From: Cohaesibacter marisflavi
Lineage (GTDB): Bacteria; Pseudomonadota; Alphaproteobacteria; Rhizobiales; Cohaesibacteraceae
Assembly: GCF_900115225.1 (NCBI RefSeq)
Contig: NZ_FOVR01000001.1
Span: forward strand, 705,668 to 769,667
Reading direction: 5' to 3'
Length of the DNA: 64,000 nt
Position numbers and translations under genes: made by a program. Below, piece by piece: positions 18,625 to 29,639 of the stretch (the stretch's first letter is position 1; each line of letters opens with the position of its first letter). The notes beneath the pieces are model-generated. The model did no database searches and was not told where the DNA came from. It was given only the letters and a program-made list of their open reading frames with translations.

Positions 18625-19137
18625 TTAATGCAAGGATTCAAGATCCCGAAGGGCATCGCGATCCATGATCATGGTGCCGAGAATCATGTCGTGCAGCAGT
18701 TGCTTGCGGCGGGTGAAAAGCCCGACGAGAATGATGAGGGGCGTCAGGATCGTGTTGCCAAACCAGAATAGTAGACTGTGCATGATGGCCAACAGCGCAT
18801 AGGGTTTGGCACCATACCACAGCCGCATCTCTAGCCCCATCACACGCATTCCCGGTGTCGCCGCTTTATAGCCGCCCAGTGTCAAACCGATATAGGGCAG
18901 GGCCACGATGGGGAGCAACGCAGCATAGAGCAGCCAACCTATCCCGAAAGTGATAACGCCCACCACGGCAATAACCAGCGATGCCGCGATCATCAAAAGC
19001 ATGATCAGAAAAGAGTCGATGAGAAAGGCCAGAATGCGGCGGGAGAGAATGCCATCAAATAGGGCTGGATGCATGTCCGGGTTGAATGCATTCCTGCGTT
19101 CCGCGTTTGGTTCGTAAGCCGCATTGGCGTTGTTCAT
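18625..19137 (-). CDS. RDD family membrane protein
   Basis: A 170-residue protein with three or four transmembrane helices. The RDD signature is visible: the first helix begins after GILSRRILAFLIDSF, carrying the characteristic Arg-Asp pair, and a later segment reads AATPGMRVMGLEM. Function of the family is mostly unknown, with some members linked to ion exchange. ATG 19137 is chosen with AGGA before it; an upstream ATG at 19194 would add a hydrophilic stretch. The gene lies upstream of no partner. Confidence 0.85.
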   Translation of the reverse strand: MNNANAAYEPNAERRNAFNPDMHPALFDGILSRRILAFLIDSFLIMLLMIAASLVIAVVGVITFGIGWLLYAALLPIVALPYIGLTLGGYKAATPGMRVMGLEMRLWYGAKPYALLAIMHSLLFWFGNTILTPLIILVGLFTRRKQLLHDMILGTMIMDRDALRDLESLH

Positions 19138-19420
19138 CGAAAAGAGGATCCTTTCTGGTCCTGTCTGTTTGCCCGTGTCGGGCGGAGTGCGCAATTGATA
19201 TAGATGAGGTGCGTATCTTGAGAGGACTTTTCAAGGATATTTCGGTTTTTGGTGAGAAAATATAGTGAAAAACGGCTCTTGAAAATCTAGCGTCAATAAC
19301 CGTCGAATAAAATTCGTGGCGACGTGACGGATATTAGACTGTTTTTTACAGCATGCGCAGGAGAATATTGGCAATCGTCGAGCGGATATTTGCCCGTGTG
19401 GGCTGTCCGATATAGAGGCA

Positions 19421-19464
19421 AACAAAAGGGGCATATCACGCTCTTTGATATGCCTCTTTGTTTG
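19421..19464 (-). terminator. Terminator of the chemoreceptor gene
   Basis: GGCATATCA and TGATATGCC pair and the pairing extends through CAAACAAA/TTTGTTTG-like flanks with one mismatch. On the minus strand the stem runs into TTTTGTTT, about 15 bases past the chemoreceptor stop. Confidence 0.75.
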
Positions 19465-19479
19465 TCAGTTGAGACGACG

Positions 19480-21213
19480 TCAGGAAACGGCCCGCAGGGA
19501 GCTTTTCTGTTCCAGTGTCGCTACAAGGCGTGAAATGCTGTCAATGACGTCAGAACTGGCTTTTTCCAGATCACGCAAAAGACCAAAACCTTCATCCTTT
19601 TTGTCTTCTGCGCAGGCCTTGACGATTTGGATTGCTACATCATGAACTTTCTTGTGCGGAGCCTCCAATGCGGTGAAGGCCGGGAGACGCCGGATTTCCG
19701 GATCGTTGATACCGTCATACCATTGCCCCAAACGGCAGCCGTGGTGATCGGCCAGCTTGGCAGTTTTGGCATTTTCACGACCTGTGAGAATATTGACGAT
19801 GCGCTTGGTGAACAGCACATGATCGATCTTGGCCATTTCGCAAAGGGACAATGCATCACCATCCTGGAACAGGGTGCTGGCATTCTCTGCAAAATGGTCG
19901 TTGCTGTTCTGGAGCGTGTCAGACATGCCGATGAGCATTTTTTCATTTTCGGCATTCAGTTCGGCCACGCCTGTGACCGATTCAGAAATCTCCTGCGTCG
20001 CAACGGTTTGCTGTTGGATAATCTGGGAGACTTCCTGCATGTTGCGGTTGACCTCACCCACCTGCGAACCGATCTGCTCCATCAACTGGTTCGCACCATG
20101 AATCGCGTTTTCACCATCACCAATCGCTTCACGAGAGGTTGAAACAGCCGTTTGAATGGTGCGCATGCCGCCGCTGAGCGCGTTGATACGGTTGGTGATG
20201 TCTTCCGTCGCCTTGGTTGTTTGTCCGGCGAGCGCTTTGACCTCGTTAGCAACCACGGCAAAGCCTTTACCAGCTTCACCCGCGCGAGCAGCTTCTATTG
20301 TGGCGTTGAGCGCCAGCAGATTGGTCTGGTTGGCGATTTTGTCGATGACCGTAAGGAACGAGCCGATCTGCTCAGACGCTTGTACAAGGTCATTGAGGCT
20401 CGTCTCCGTTTGTGATGAAGCGGTTGCAATGTTGGTCATGGCCGAGGATACGGCCTGCATTGTGGCGAGCCCCTGCGTGACCGTTTGATGTGTCTCTTTG
20501 GCGCCATCAGCCGTTAGATCCGATGTTTCGGAAATCTGGCCGATTGATCCAGCCAACTCGGAAACCGCAGCCGAGATTGCCTGTACATTGCTCGTGGCGG
20601 TGTGGGTGTTGCGCGTGAGAATGGCCATGTCAGCGCAGATTTCGTTGATTTCTACGGCAGCATTGGAAAGCGCGCGCAAGTTGCCTTGATGGCAGCCGCT
20701 GTCACCCTGAGAGGCAAAGCCCGATGCGTCGCCAAGAGCCGATAAGGTGCCTATCATATCAGAGAAGATAAGAGATATAACATTTTGCATCTCAGCAACC
20801 AGAGCCTTGCTGCCACCCCGATGGGATTTTGCAATGGACGGCACCAGTTCAAGGAGTGATCTGGCATAGAGCGCCATGACAGCATTGGCGCTTGCACCTG
20901 ATGCCTTGAGTGCTGCGCCGTTCTCATTGCTGTTGCGCACAATCTCGGAGGGGCTGGAAGCCTTCAGCATCCTGGCAAGGTGTGCGGGTTGACCCAACGT
21001 TGCCGTGGTCTGGCTCCCCATTGAAGGTTGGAACATGCGCGCCAAATCCGTTTGCTGGTCAATGCAAGAACGAATCGTCTTGGACACAGAAGGAAGGTCT
21101 TTTTCCAGCTTCGGGGTTACCGCCTGAATGCCGTTGGTTGCGGTTCCTGCGGAAATAAAGGAGAAGGTTTGTTCCAGCTCTGAAAGGTTGTTTTGTTGGC
21201 TATGCTGCGACAT
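19480..21213 (-). CDS. Soluble methyl-accepting chemotaxis protein with CZB domain
   Basis: A 577-residue chemoreceptor with no transmembrane helix. The central signalling domain has the conserved hairpin tip [20 protein letters not shown], and the final 115 residues form a CZB (chemoreceptor zinc-binding) domain. CZB ligands are visible as [16 protein letters not shown] and APHKKVHD, the 3His/1Cys set. CZB domains sense zinc or oxidation through the cysteine. No HAMP domain or recognised ligand domain precedes the signalling part. ATG 21213 (MSQHSQQ) is preferred to the in-frame start at 21261. Confidence 0.9.
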   Translation of the reverse strand: MSQHSQQNNLSELEQTFSFISAGTATNGIQAVTPKLEKDLPSVSKTIRSCIDQQTDLARMFQPSMGSQTTATLGQPAHLARMLKASSPSEIVRNSNENGAALKASGASANAVMALYARSLLELVPSIAKSHRGGSKALVAEMQNVISLIFSDMIGTLSALGDASGFASQGDSGCHQGNLRALSNAAVEINEICADMAILTRNTHTATSNVQAISAAVSELAGSIGQISETSDLTADGAKETHQTVTQGLATMQAVSSAMTNIATASSQTETSLNDLVQASEQIGSFLTVIDKIANQTNLLALNATIEAARAGEAGKGFAVVANEVKALAGQTTKATEDITNRINALSGGMRTIQTAVSTSREAIGDGENAIHGANQLMEQIGSQVGEVNRNMQEVSQIIQQQTVATQEISESVTGVAELNAENEKMLIGMSDTLQNSNDHFAENASTLFQDGDALSLCEMAKIDHVLFTKRIVNILTGRENAKTAKLADHHGCRLGQWYDGINDPEIRRLPAFTALEAPHKKVHDVAIQIVKACAEDKKDEGFGLLRDLEKASSDVIDSISRLVATLEQKSSLRAVS

Positions 21214-21375
21214 CGGTCTCAAGGTTCTTCTAGTTAAAAGGACACATGAGAAAATTATCAATGCAGATGCACTTGAAAATGGTTAACGAAATAATTCAAG
21301 GTGCCAAAAAAACCTGTAATCACAAGAAAAATTTCTGCATCTCATAGTAAAATTACCTGTTTTTACGATAAAATT

Positions 21376-22623
21376 TTAGTCAGAAATGTCCGGTTTGTTG
21401 AGATATTCCACACTGTGTCCCGCTGATTCGATGGCCATGATGATCTCATTGGCGTGAGCCGCATCGCGGGTTTCGATGGTAATATCTATGGAGGCTCCCT
21501 TGACCGGAACATTCAGGAATGTGCGGTGATGATCGACCTCCAGAATATTGCCACCAAGGTCTCCGATGATGCTGGAAAGTTCGGCGAGAATACCCGGGCG
21601 ATCCGGAATGGTGATCCGCAGTCCGACGATCTGCTGCTTTCTGCCAAGCTGGCGCACGATAATCGAGGAGAGTAGGCGAGGGTCGATATTGCCACCCCCC
21701 AGAACCAGACCAACTTTCTTATCCTTGAAACGGGCCGGCTCGGCGATAACGGCAGCCAATGGCACCGCTCCGGCGCCTTCTGCCATCGTCTTGAGATAGG
21801 TCGCGTAGGCGTTGATGGCGCGCTCTATGTCGCGTTCTGTCACCAATATGATGTCGTCCAGAAGCTCTGAGGCGATTTCAGCGGTCAATTTGCCCGCTTT
21901 CTTGACGGCAATGCCTTCGGCCAGAGACTGCCCCCCGCAGAACAGGTCCTTGTGCTTGAGCTCATTATACATGGTTGGATAGAGTTCACTCTCAACCCCA
22001 ATCACTTCAATCTCTGGGTTGATGCTCTTAGCGGCAATGGCTATGCCGGAAATCATGCCACCTCCGCCGATGGGCACGATCAATGTCTCGAGATCCGGCA
22101 CGTCGGCGAGCATTTCCAAAGCGATGGTGCCCTGTCCGGCGATGATCTTATAGTCATCATAGGGGTGAACGAAGGTGAGGCCTCTGTTTTTGGCAAGGCG
22201 CATGGCCGCGTCCCCGGCTTCGGCGACAGTTTCGCCCTCCAGAATAACTTCAGCACCAAAGCCTTTCGTGGCCGCGACTTTTACAAAGGGCGTAAATTCC
22301 GGCATGACGATGAGAGAAGGAATACCCAGTCTCGTCGCATGAAGCGCCACGGCCTGTGCATGGTTGCCTGCAGACATGGCAATAACGCCATGCTTACGCT
22401 CTTCTTCGCTCAGAGACAGCAGCTTGTTAAGCGCGCCCCGTTCCTTGAAGGCGTTGGTCACCTGCATATTGTCATATTTGACGTAGATGTTCGCGCCCAG
22501 AATGTCGGAGAGCTGTTTGGCGGGTAGCGTCGGAGTACGCAGGACCGCGCCCTTGATCTTGTCGGCAGCCTGCATGATGTCAGAGAGAGTTGGGCGGTTT
22601 GAGGCGGAAGAACGATCAGACAT
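21376..22623 (-). CDS. ilvA: Threonine ammonia-lyase with ACT domain
   Basis: A 415-residue PLP enzyme that deaminates threonine to 2-oxobutanoate, the first step toward isoleucine. Lys60 in TNAFKERGA is the PLP lysine, and the glycine-rich phosphate cup is in PIGGGGMISG. A single ACT regulatory domain fills the last 80 residues (LRITIPDRPGILAELSSIIG). This length matches the short ilvA/tdcB-like form with one ACT domain. Start ATG 22623 (MSDRSS) is preferred to 22683. It is upstream of the chemoreceptor on the same strand but well separated from it. Confidence 0.9.
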   Translation of the reverse strand: MSDRSSASNRPTLSDIMQAADKIKGAVLRTPTLPAKQLSDILGANIYVKYDNMQVTNAFKERGALNKLLSLSEEERKHGVIAMSAGNHAQAVALHATRLGIPSLIVMPEFTPFVKVAATKGFGAEVILEGETVAEAGDAAMRLAKNRGLTFVHPYDDYKIIAGQGTIALEMLADVPDLETLIVPIGGGGMISGIAIAAKSINPEIEVIGVESELYPTMYNELKHKDLFCGGQSLAEGIAVKKAGKLTAEIASELLDDIILVTERDIERAINAYATYLKTMAEGAGAVPLAAVIAEPARFKDKKVGLVLGGGNIDPRLLSSIIVRQLGRKQQIVGLRITIPDRPGILAELSSIIGDLGGNILEVDHHRTFLNVPVKGASIDITIETRDAAHANEIIMAIESAGHSVEYLNKPDISD

Positions 22624-22928
22624 CACATTGGCTCGCTTTGGTAGGAAATGGTTCAGAGACAATGCCTTAACATCGCCGCGCATTCAAATGATTTTGCACC
22701 ACTTAAAGCGAAGGTGGTATCCGGATCGGAAAAACCAGTCGGGAAGAGTGCTGGTGGTTGTCGAACCTCGCCTTTTTTCGTTGATGAAGAGATAAAGAAC
22801 TGTTTTGACCATTTCCCGTGCGCTAGTTTCATACGAAAGCTGAAAGCGGCAGAAGACTGCTCAAAACAAGGTCTGCTTTTATTTTGCCGGAGGCCTAAAA
22901 TGAATGAGAATAGTGAAGGAATGGTCGA

Positions 22929-23471
22929 GTGTCAGAAATTGTCTATCAGACATTGAAGGCTGAAAAGCTTAATGAAACCCTTGATGATCTGGCCTCTATC
23001 CTGCACGGGTGCGTTCAAAATGGTGCCAGTGTCAGCTTCATTCATCCGTTTAGCAAAGAAGATGCACGCAGCTTTTGGCTTAAAGATGTCTTCCCCAAGG
23101 TGGAAAAGGGCGAAACCGTCTTGTTGGTTGCGCGGGCTGATGACCGCCTTGTCGGAACCGTCCAACTGCAGACGAACCTCCCGCCCAACCAGACCCATCG
23201 ATGTGAGGTGGCCAAACTGTTGGTGCATCCCGACTATCGCAAGCGGGGCATTGCCACGACTTTGATGGAAAATCTCGAGGAAGAGGCAAGAGCCTTGGGC
23301 AAGAGCCTCATCACGCTTGATACCCGCTCGGGTGATCAGGCTGAGCCGCTCTATATTCTTCTTGATTACAAGATCGCTGGACGCATCCCCAATTTTGCCA
23401 GAGCTGCAGATTGTGATCGTCTGGATTCTACGACCTATATGTACAAGATCCTTGAGCAGACCGACCTGTAA
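22929..23471 (+). CDS. GNAT family N-acetyltransferase
   Basis: A 180-residue acetyltransferase-fold protein. Motif A is clear in VAKLLVHPDYRKRGIATTLM, which binds the acetyl-CoA pyrophosphate. The start is GTG at 22929 with GAAGGA upstream. The substrate is unknown; the sequence is similar in style to small-molecule or antibiotic-type GNAT enzymes, but nothing specific is visible. It ends 34 bases from the convergent hemB, and an imperfect hairpin overlaps the stop codon. Confidence 0.85.
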   Translation: MSEIVYQTLKAEKLNETLDDLASILHGCVQNGASVSFIHPFSKEDARSFWLKDVFPKVEKGETVLLVARADDRLVGTVQLQTNLPPNQTHRCEVAKLLVHPDYRKRGIATTLMENLEEEARALGKSLITLDTRSGDQAEPLYILLDYKIAGRIPNFARAADCDRLDSTTYMYKILEQTDL

Positions 23472-23505
23472 GGCCGGTCTCACAAGAAAATGGTCAAGCT
23501 GGAAC

Positions 23506-24594
<1,089 letters not shown>

Positions 24595-24842
24595 TCAGTC
24601 AAGGCGCTGCAAACTGAAGGCTGTCTTGGGAAAGTCGTTCCCAATGCTAATCAACTTGCAAGCAGAACAAAACTGACCAATTGGTAATGATGGCCGGCCT
24701 GTTGAAACCATGGTCCATGCTGGAGCATCATCCCGGTCGCTTCATTGTCTTACTTGATCGCGTCAGGCGGACGCTATATTGAAAAGTCAGCAAAATTTGG
24801 ATCAAACAATGAAGATGAGCGCTCAGTGCGCAGGGCAAGATC

Positions 24843-25874
24843 ATGGATGACATTTTATTTGAGAAACGTGGATGCGTAGGACTTGTTACCCTCAACAGGA
24901 CAAAAGCGCTCAATGCCCTGACCATAGACATGATCAACGCGCTTTCAAACCAGCTCAAACATTGGGAAAGTGATGATGCCGTCAAGGCCGTCATTCTCAC
25001 ATCTGCCAGTGAGCGCGCTTTTTCCGCCGGGGCTGATATCCGTTTCGTCTATAATAATCGCGCAAACCCGCCTTACGATTTCTTCCGCGTTGAATATCTG
25101 ATGAATTGCGCGATGTTCCGCTATCCAAAGCCCTATATTTCACTGGTTGATGGCATAGTCATGGGGGGAGGGGTAGGTCTATCCTTCCATGGGCGCTATA
25201 TTGCAGCGGGTAGCAAGACCCTCTTTGCCATGCCCGAAACGGGAATCGGCTTTTTCCCCGATGTCGGCGGAGCGTATTTCCTTCCGCGCATGCCCCGTAA
25301 TGTGGGCCTTTATTGCGGCATGACTGGTGCGCGGTTGGGGCAGGCAGACTGTTTGAAATTTGGGCTGGTGACCCACGCTATCAAACTGGATCAATTTGCA
25401 TCCATTCTGGAAGAAATTTCCAATGGTGCCGATCCGGAAACCTGCTTGGCCCAATATGCAGGAGAGGCAAAAGGAGAGGGGCTTGAGGAAGGGAAGCTGA
25501 GCGTGATTGAAAATGCGTTTTCTGGAAGCTCGGTTTCGGAAATTATTGCGAATCTGAATGCCAATCCGCACCCTTTTGCAAAAGAGACGCTTGATTTGAT
25601 GCTCTCCCGTTCTCCAATGTCGGTGTATGTTGCCTTTGAACAAATGCGCCGCGGAGCGACGTTGAGTTTTGAAGACTGCATGGCCATGGAATATCGAATC
25701 CTTGAGCGTATTCTCAATGATAATGACTTTTATGAGGGAGTGAGGGCCACGATTGTCGATAAGGATGGGGCGCCCAAGTGGGAGCCTGCTTCTTTTGATG
25801 ATGTTTCAGAGGAAAAGGTGCTGTCCTATTTCTTGCCTCTTGATCCGGATCGCGAATTGTTCAATGGCTCATAA
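24843..25874 (+). CDS. 3-hydroxyisobutyryl-CoA hydrolase / enoyl-CoA hydratase family
   Basis: A 343-residue crotonase-fold enzyme. The oxyanion-hole motifs are FSAGADIRF and GIVMGGGVGLS, and ETGIGFFPDVGGAYFLPR is the signature of 3-hydroxyisobutyryl-CoA hydrolases, which act in valine breakdown. The length of about 340 also fits the hydrolase rather than a short enoyl-CoA hydratase. No other valine-degradation gene lies in the window. A candidate for paralogous activity is the enoyl-CoA hydratase at 53.1 kb, which is shorter. Confidence 0.88.
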   Translation: MDDILFEKRGCVGLVTLNRTKALNALTIDMINALSNQLKHWESDDAVKAVILTSASERAFSAGADIRFVYNNRANPPYDFFRVEYLMNCAMFRYPKPYISLVDGIVMGGGVGLSFHGRYIAAGSKTLFAMPETGIGFFPDVGGAYFLPRMPRNVGLYCGMTGARLGQADCLKFGLVTHAIKLDQFASILEEISNGADPETCLAQYAGEAKGEGLEEGKLSVIENAFSGSSVSEIIANLNANPHPFAKETLDLMLSRSPMSVYVAFEQMRRGATLSFEDCMAMEYRILERILNDNDFYEGVRATIVDKDGAPKWEPASFDDVSEEKVLSYFLPLDPDRELFNGS

Positions 25875-25984
25875 GAACCTATGATCTGACTCACTGGCGT
25901 TGCATATTTATGGGCGTCAGAGGGACACTACTCATGCGGATGCGATCCTGCTTCCGCGTATGCAAAGACTGAATAGAAACTGCC

Positions 25985-26407
25985 ATGACGCTCAGATTGA
26001 CCGATGTTTCCCCGAAATACTGGGGTGAGAATTTGCCTTATTGGCTGATTGTTCTGGCGCGTGTCGGGAGCATCGCCCTGATGTTGAGTGGCTTATTCTA
26101 TTGGGTTGATATTCTTGGTGTGTTCGGAGAGAGCGGACTTCAGCGCGGAATTTGGCTCGCTCCTGTCGGTCGGGTCATTCTGGCCTGCTCCTTCCTCATC
26201 GCGTCTGTTGGTGTATGGCAGTTGGCATTCTGGGGTGTTGTCATGTGGGTTCTGAGCGCAGTAACCCAGGCACTGGCCATCTTGCTGGTTGAGGACTTTA
26301 CCTTATATTCCGGCCTCATTACCATTGCGCATACTTTGGGGTTGATTGCGTTATCAATCTGTTGTGCCTGGCTTGTCTACCGATCTTCAAGGCAGCAGGA
26401 AATCTGA
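25985..26407 (+). CDS. DUF6163 family membrane protein
   Basis: A 140-residue protein with four predicted transmembrane helices and short loops. The N-terminal stretch and the helix GVWQLAFWGVVMWVLSA resemble the Rhizobiales-specific DUF6163 family, usually found directly upstream of ldtR as here. No enzymatic motif is seen. The position suggests a link with the cell-wall genes that follow, which is inference. Confidence 0.7.
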   Translation: MTLRLTDVSPKYWGENLPYWLIVLARVGSIALMLSGLFYWVDILGVFGESGLQRGIWLAPVGRVILACSFLIASVGVWQLAFWGVVMWVLSAVTQALAILLVEDFTLYSGLITIAHTLGLIALSICCAWLVYRSSRQQEI

Positions 26408-26831
26408 ATCCATTTCCATCATCCATTCATTTTTGGAAGGCCGGGTAAATTATCCGACCAGCGGGGCGTGCTTACGTTTTTTCTTTAGAGCTGCGGTTTG
26501 TTGGGAATAACTTGCTAGGATGTGAACCATTTGGGAAAGGTTTTGTTAGTGCATTTGTAAATAGATGATGAAGAAATGGCGTATTCCGATGTTTTAAAGA
26601 GATACAAGCGGCTTTTGTGAAGTAAATATACCCAAGAACCAGAGTGTTTAATAAAATTGATAACCTGTTATTTACCACGGATGCAGAACTCGACGCAAAT
26701 TATGTAGAATTAGCGCGATTAGGGCTTTGTTAAGGCTGTTGCTTAAGCAGATTTTATTTAGCGACGGCTACTGTGAGTTCAAAGGCGGACAAACCGTCGC
26801 TCAAGTTAAAACAAAAACGAGGCTCAAACAC
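26408..26831. other. Intergenic region and leader of ldtR
   Basis: A 424-base AT-rich region upstream of ldtR. It holds the 8-bp inverted repeat listed separately and otherwise no open frame with a ribosome-binding site. An ldtR promoter is expected here; I could not fix it. Confidence 0.4.
26760..26801 (+). promoter_or_regulatory. Inverted repeat in the ldtR leader
   Basis: AGCGACGG at 26760-26767 pairs perfectly with CCGTCGCT at 26794-26801 across a 26-base loop, ending 30 bases before the ldtR start. It could be an mRNA hairpin or a protein site. Confidence 0.4.
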
Positions 26832-27344
26832 ATGATTACGTCACAACGCGCAGTGGAAACAGTTAGTGAAGCTGAGGGCGACGTAGAGCTTAAACCACTC
26901 TACATGGACGCACTCAGGCTCGTAGAACGCCTGCACCGCAGACTCCTGGATGTTATCAAGGATGAATTCGAACGTCGCGGCAGAACCGATGTTAACAGCG
27001 TGCAAGCTTTGCTTTTGTTCAATATCGGCGATTCTGAAGTGACTGCCGGTGAGCTGCGCTCTCGCGGCTACTATCAAGGGTCAAACGTCTCCTACAACCT
27101 GAAAAAATTGGTTGATATGGGATATGTCAATCACGAACGCTCCCGCGTTGACCGCCGTTCTGTTCGTATCTCCCTATCGGATAAGGGCCTGGAAGTGCGT
27201 CAGATCGTGAGCGAGCTCTATGAACGTCACATCGCGACGATCGAGCAGGTCGGTGGAATTGCTACAGAGGACTTTGCTCTTCTGAACAAATCCCTACAGC
27301 GTCTGGAACGCTTCTGGACCGACCAAATCCTGTATCGTCTTTAA
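26832..27344 (+). CDS. ldtR: MarR-family regulator LdtR
   Basis: A 170-residue winged-helix regulator matching LdtR of Liberibacter and relatives. It controls the neighbouring L,D-transpeptidase and osmotic or cell-wall stress tolerance there. The HTH reads SEVTAGELRSRGYYQGSNVS and the wing NHERSRVDRRSVRISLSD. The start MITSQRAVETV at 26832 is the conserved beginning; longer in-frame extensions from 26727 run through the leader hairpin and are unlikely. A strong terminator follows at 27504, so it is not simply one transcript with ldtP. Confidence 0.88.
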   Translation: MITSQRAVETVSEAEGDVELKPLYMDALRLVERLHRRLLDVIKDEFERRGRTDVNSVQALLLFNIGDSEVTAGELRSRGYYQGSNVSYNLKKLVDMGYVNHERSRVDRRSVRISLSDKGLEVRQIVSELYERHIATIEQVGGIATEDFALLNKSLQRLERFWTDQILYRL

Positions 27345-27834
27345 CGGATTGCCCTGACATGCTGTCCCGCAAGAAACGGCAGAAGAGGGCGATTGCAGTG
27401 AGCCTTGAGTGCACTGTTCCTTCTGAAACGATGGCCAAAGCGAGCGCAAGCGACATATCCTGCTCGTTTCAATGATGTTCATAATCTGACCAGTATCAGT
27501 TTCCCTCGCAAGGCTTGTCCTTGCGAGGTTTTTTGGTTTGTCCGGTCTGGTATTCCTGCAACAGTTTTCAAAAACGTGATCATTACATCCAGAATTTGCC
27601 ACATTCTGTTGCCAATTGCTTTCAGGTTGCCGAAAAGTATTCATTAAGAATGCGGTAATAAGTGTTCAGCAAAGCTCTTTAGGGTCTTCAAACATGCGAG
27701 TCAGGGTTCTAGACTGATCGCAATTGGGAAAATATTCCTGTTTGATGTGATTCTGAGCGGCCCAACTTATTCGGGCGCCGATATAATTGAATATGTGATA
27801 CAACCTGTTGGCACAGGTGGATTCTGCGAAAAGA
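27345..27834. other. Intergenic region between ldtR and ldtP
   Basis: About 490 bases. It holds the ldtR terminator at 27504-27534 and an AT-rich stretch toward the ldtP start where its promoter and an LdtR site would be expected. I see only a weak ATTC-N5-GAAT repeat at 27640-27652 and no gene. Confidence 0.4.
27504..27534 (+). terminator. ldtR intrinsic terminator
   Basis: CCTCGCAAGG and CCTTGCGAGG pair perfectly over 10 bp around CTTGT, followed by TTTTTT. Confidence 0.9.
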
Positions 27835-29169
27835 ATGGCGAAAGTGACCATGACAAATTCAAAACCGGGATATAGTGAAATCGTGACTAAGCAAAAGATA
27901 AATCGCCGTACATTCCTGACTTCCGGGTCTCAAATGGTGGCGGGTTTTGCGACAGCCCTTTCAACCCCGGCTTTTGCACAAGCGGTAAACCCTATCGATG
28001 AAGTGCTCAATCAGAGCCCGGTCGAATGGGGTGACCGTTTTGATACACCGGGCCAGACGGTTGCTGCTGTCCGTACCGCAGAGCCAACCCTTTCGCCATC
28101 AACCGTATCCAATATTGAAAATGCGATGCAGATTTATTACGGCATCGTGCAGCGTGGTGGTTGGCCGATTGTTCCTGATGATCAGGTGCTGCGCCTCGGC
28201 CATAAATCGCCCGCAGTGGTTATCCTGCGTGAACGTCTGGGTATGTCCGGTGACCTGATACAGAATATCGGTGTCAACGATGTGTTCGATTCCTATGTTG
28301 ATGCTGCCGTGCGCCGCTTCCAGTCGCGTCATGGCATTCATCCCGATGGTGTCATCGGCAAGGAAACCTTCGCAGCCATGAATGTGCCGGTGCAGGTGCG
28401 TTTGCGTCAGTTGGAGACAAACCTTGTGCGGGTGCGCTCAATGTCTGGCTTCCTTGGCAAGCGCTATGTTATGGTCAATATTCCTGCTGCCGAGATCGAA
28501 ACTGTTGAAGAAGGCCAGGTGCATTCCCGCCATACAGCTGTTGTTGGCAAGATTGATCGTCAGACACCGGTTCTCAAAAGCACGATTCATGAAATCAACT
28601 TCAACCCCTATTGGCATGTTCCTGCAAGCATCATTCGTAAGGACTTGATCCCGAAAATGCTCAAGGACCCCAACTATTTGCGGGACAACAAGATCCATAT
28701 TCGCGACCTGAAGAACAATGTTGAGCTGGATGCCTCACAGGTCGACTGGACGACTGACGAAGCGCTGAACTACCAGTTCCGTCAAGAACCGGGCGCCAAA
28801 AACTCGATGGGTTCCATCAAGATCAACTTCCACAATAAATATGCGGTTTACCTGCATGACACGCCATCCAAAACCCTGTTTGGCAACAGCTACCGGTTCC
28901 ATTCTTCGGGCTGCGTGCGTGTTCAGAATGTGCGTGAATTTGTTGTCTGGGTTCTTGAAGACACCCCGGGCTGGGATCGTTTCGCCATTGATGAGGTGAT
29001 CCGTTCAGGCGAGCGTGAAGATGTATCGGTCCGCGGTAAGGTTCCGATTTACATGACCTACATTACGGCTTGGGCAACCAGTGAAGGTATGGTTCATTTC
29101 CGTGAGGACATTTATGATCGCGACGGTCTGAGTGCCATGGCGCCGGCCAGCACACCTGTTCAGGGATAA
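27835..29169 (+). CDS. ldtP: L,D-transpeptidase (YkuD) with peptidoglycan-binding domain
   Basis: A 444-residue secreted peptidoglycan enzyme. The N-terminus carries a Tat-like signal with NRRTFLTSG, with predicted cleavage after TPAFA. A peptidoglycan-binding domain follows (VRRFQSRHGIHPDGVIG), then the YkuD catalytic domain with HSSGCVRVQ, giving His356 and nucleophile Cys360. It cross-links or trims the murein in the periplasm. ATG 27835 is chosen; ATG 27850 is also possible. It is the homologue of Liberibacter LdtP, the target of LdtR, whose gene is just upstream. A DUF6898 gene follows by only 6 bases. Confidence 0.9.
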   Translation: MAKVTMTNSKPGYSEIVTKQKINRRTFLTSGSQMVAGFATALSTPAFAQAVNPIDEVLNQSPVEWGDRFDTPGQTVAAVRTAEPTLSPSTVSNIENAMQIYYGIVQRGGWPIVPDDQVLRLGHKSPAVVILRERLGMSGDLIQNIGVNDVFDSYVDAAVRRFQSRHGIHPDGVIGKETFAAMNVPVQVRLRQLETNLVRVRSMSGFLGKRYVMVNIPAAEIETVEEGQVHSRHTAVVGKIDRQTPVLKSTIHEINFNPYWHVPASIIRKDLIPKMLKDPNYLRDNKIHIRDLKNNVELDASQVDWTTDEALNYQFRQEPGAKNSMGSIKINFHNKYAVYLHDTPSKTLFGNSYRFHSSGCVRVQNVREFVVWVLEDTPGWDRFAIDEVIRSGEREDVSVRGKVPIYMTYITAWATSEGMVHFREDIYDRDGLSAMAPASTPVQG

Positions 29170-29175
29170 ATCTTC

Positions 29176-29370
29176 ATGAGCCAGCCTAAACCCGGTGAAA
29201 TCTATATTGAATTTACGGTTATAGGACAGCAGGTGAAGGCCGTGGCTGTCGATGCCACGACAGGTGTCGAGGTGAGTGTTTTCGGTCCTACCAGCGTATC
29301 AAAACAGGATTTGCAGAACCTTGCAGTCCGCAAATTGAAGCGCAGGCTCGAGCAGTTGGGCAATGGGTGA
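29176..29370 (+). CDS. DUF6898 family small protein
   Basis: A 64-residue soluble protein that begins only 6 bases after ldtP, so it is probably translated from the same mRNA. The core EIYIEFTVIGQQVKAVAVDA and the basic C-terminal helix match the DUF6898 family of alphaproteobacteria. No catalytic motif is visible and no function is known. Confidence 0.7.
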   Translation: MSQPKPGEIYIEFTVIGQQVKAVAVDATTGVEVSVFGPTSVSKQDLQNLAVRKLKRRLEQLGNG

Positions 29371-29639
29371 GGGGCGTTCTGCCCCTTGTGCCCACAATTC
29401 CTTTCATGATCTACATGTAAGAGCTGCAAATCCATCTTGGGTTTGGCTGTGGAGTGTGCTAAATCCTCGAAACAAAGACAATGGTGGCGCAATTTGGTGT
29501 ACATGGTGTTGCCGAAATGCGCACAATGTTGTGGCCTTCAGTCAAATATTAAAGGCAGACTCAAAGGGGCATTTGTGATAGCCAATTGCCTCTAGTTCTG
29601 ATCTATGATCGCCCAACAAACGCGAAGGGGTATTGTTCC

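Noticed and set aside
29371..29639. Glycine riboswitch upstream of glyA
   Set aside because: The conserved GGAGAG and CCGAAGGGG elements are not found.
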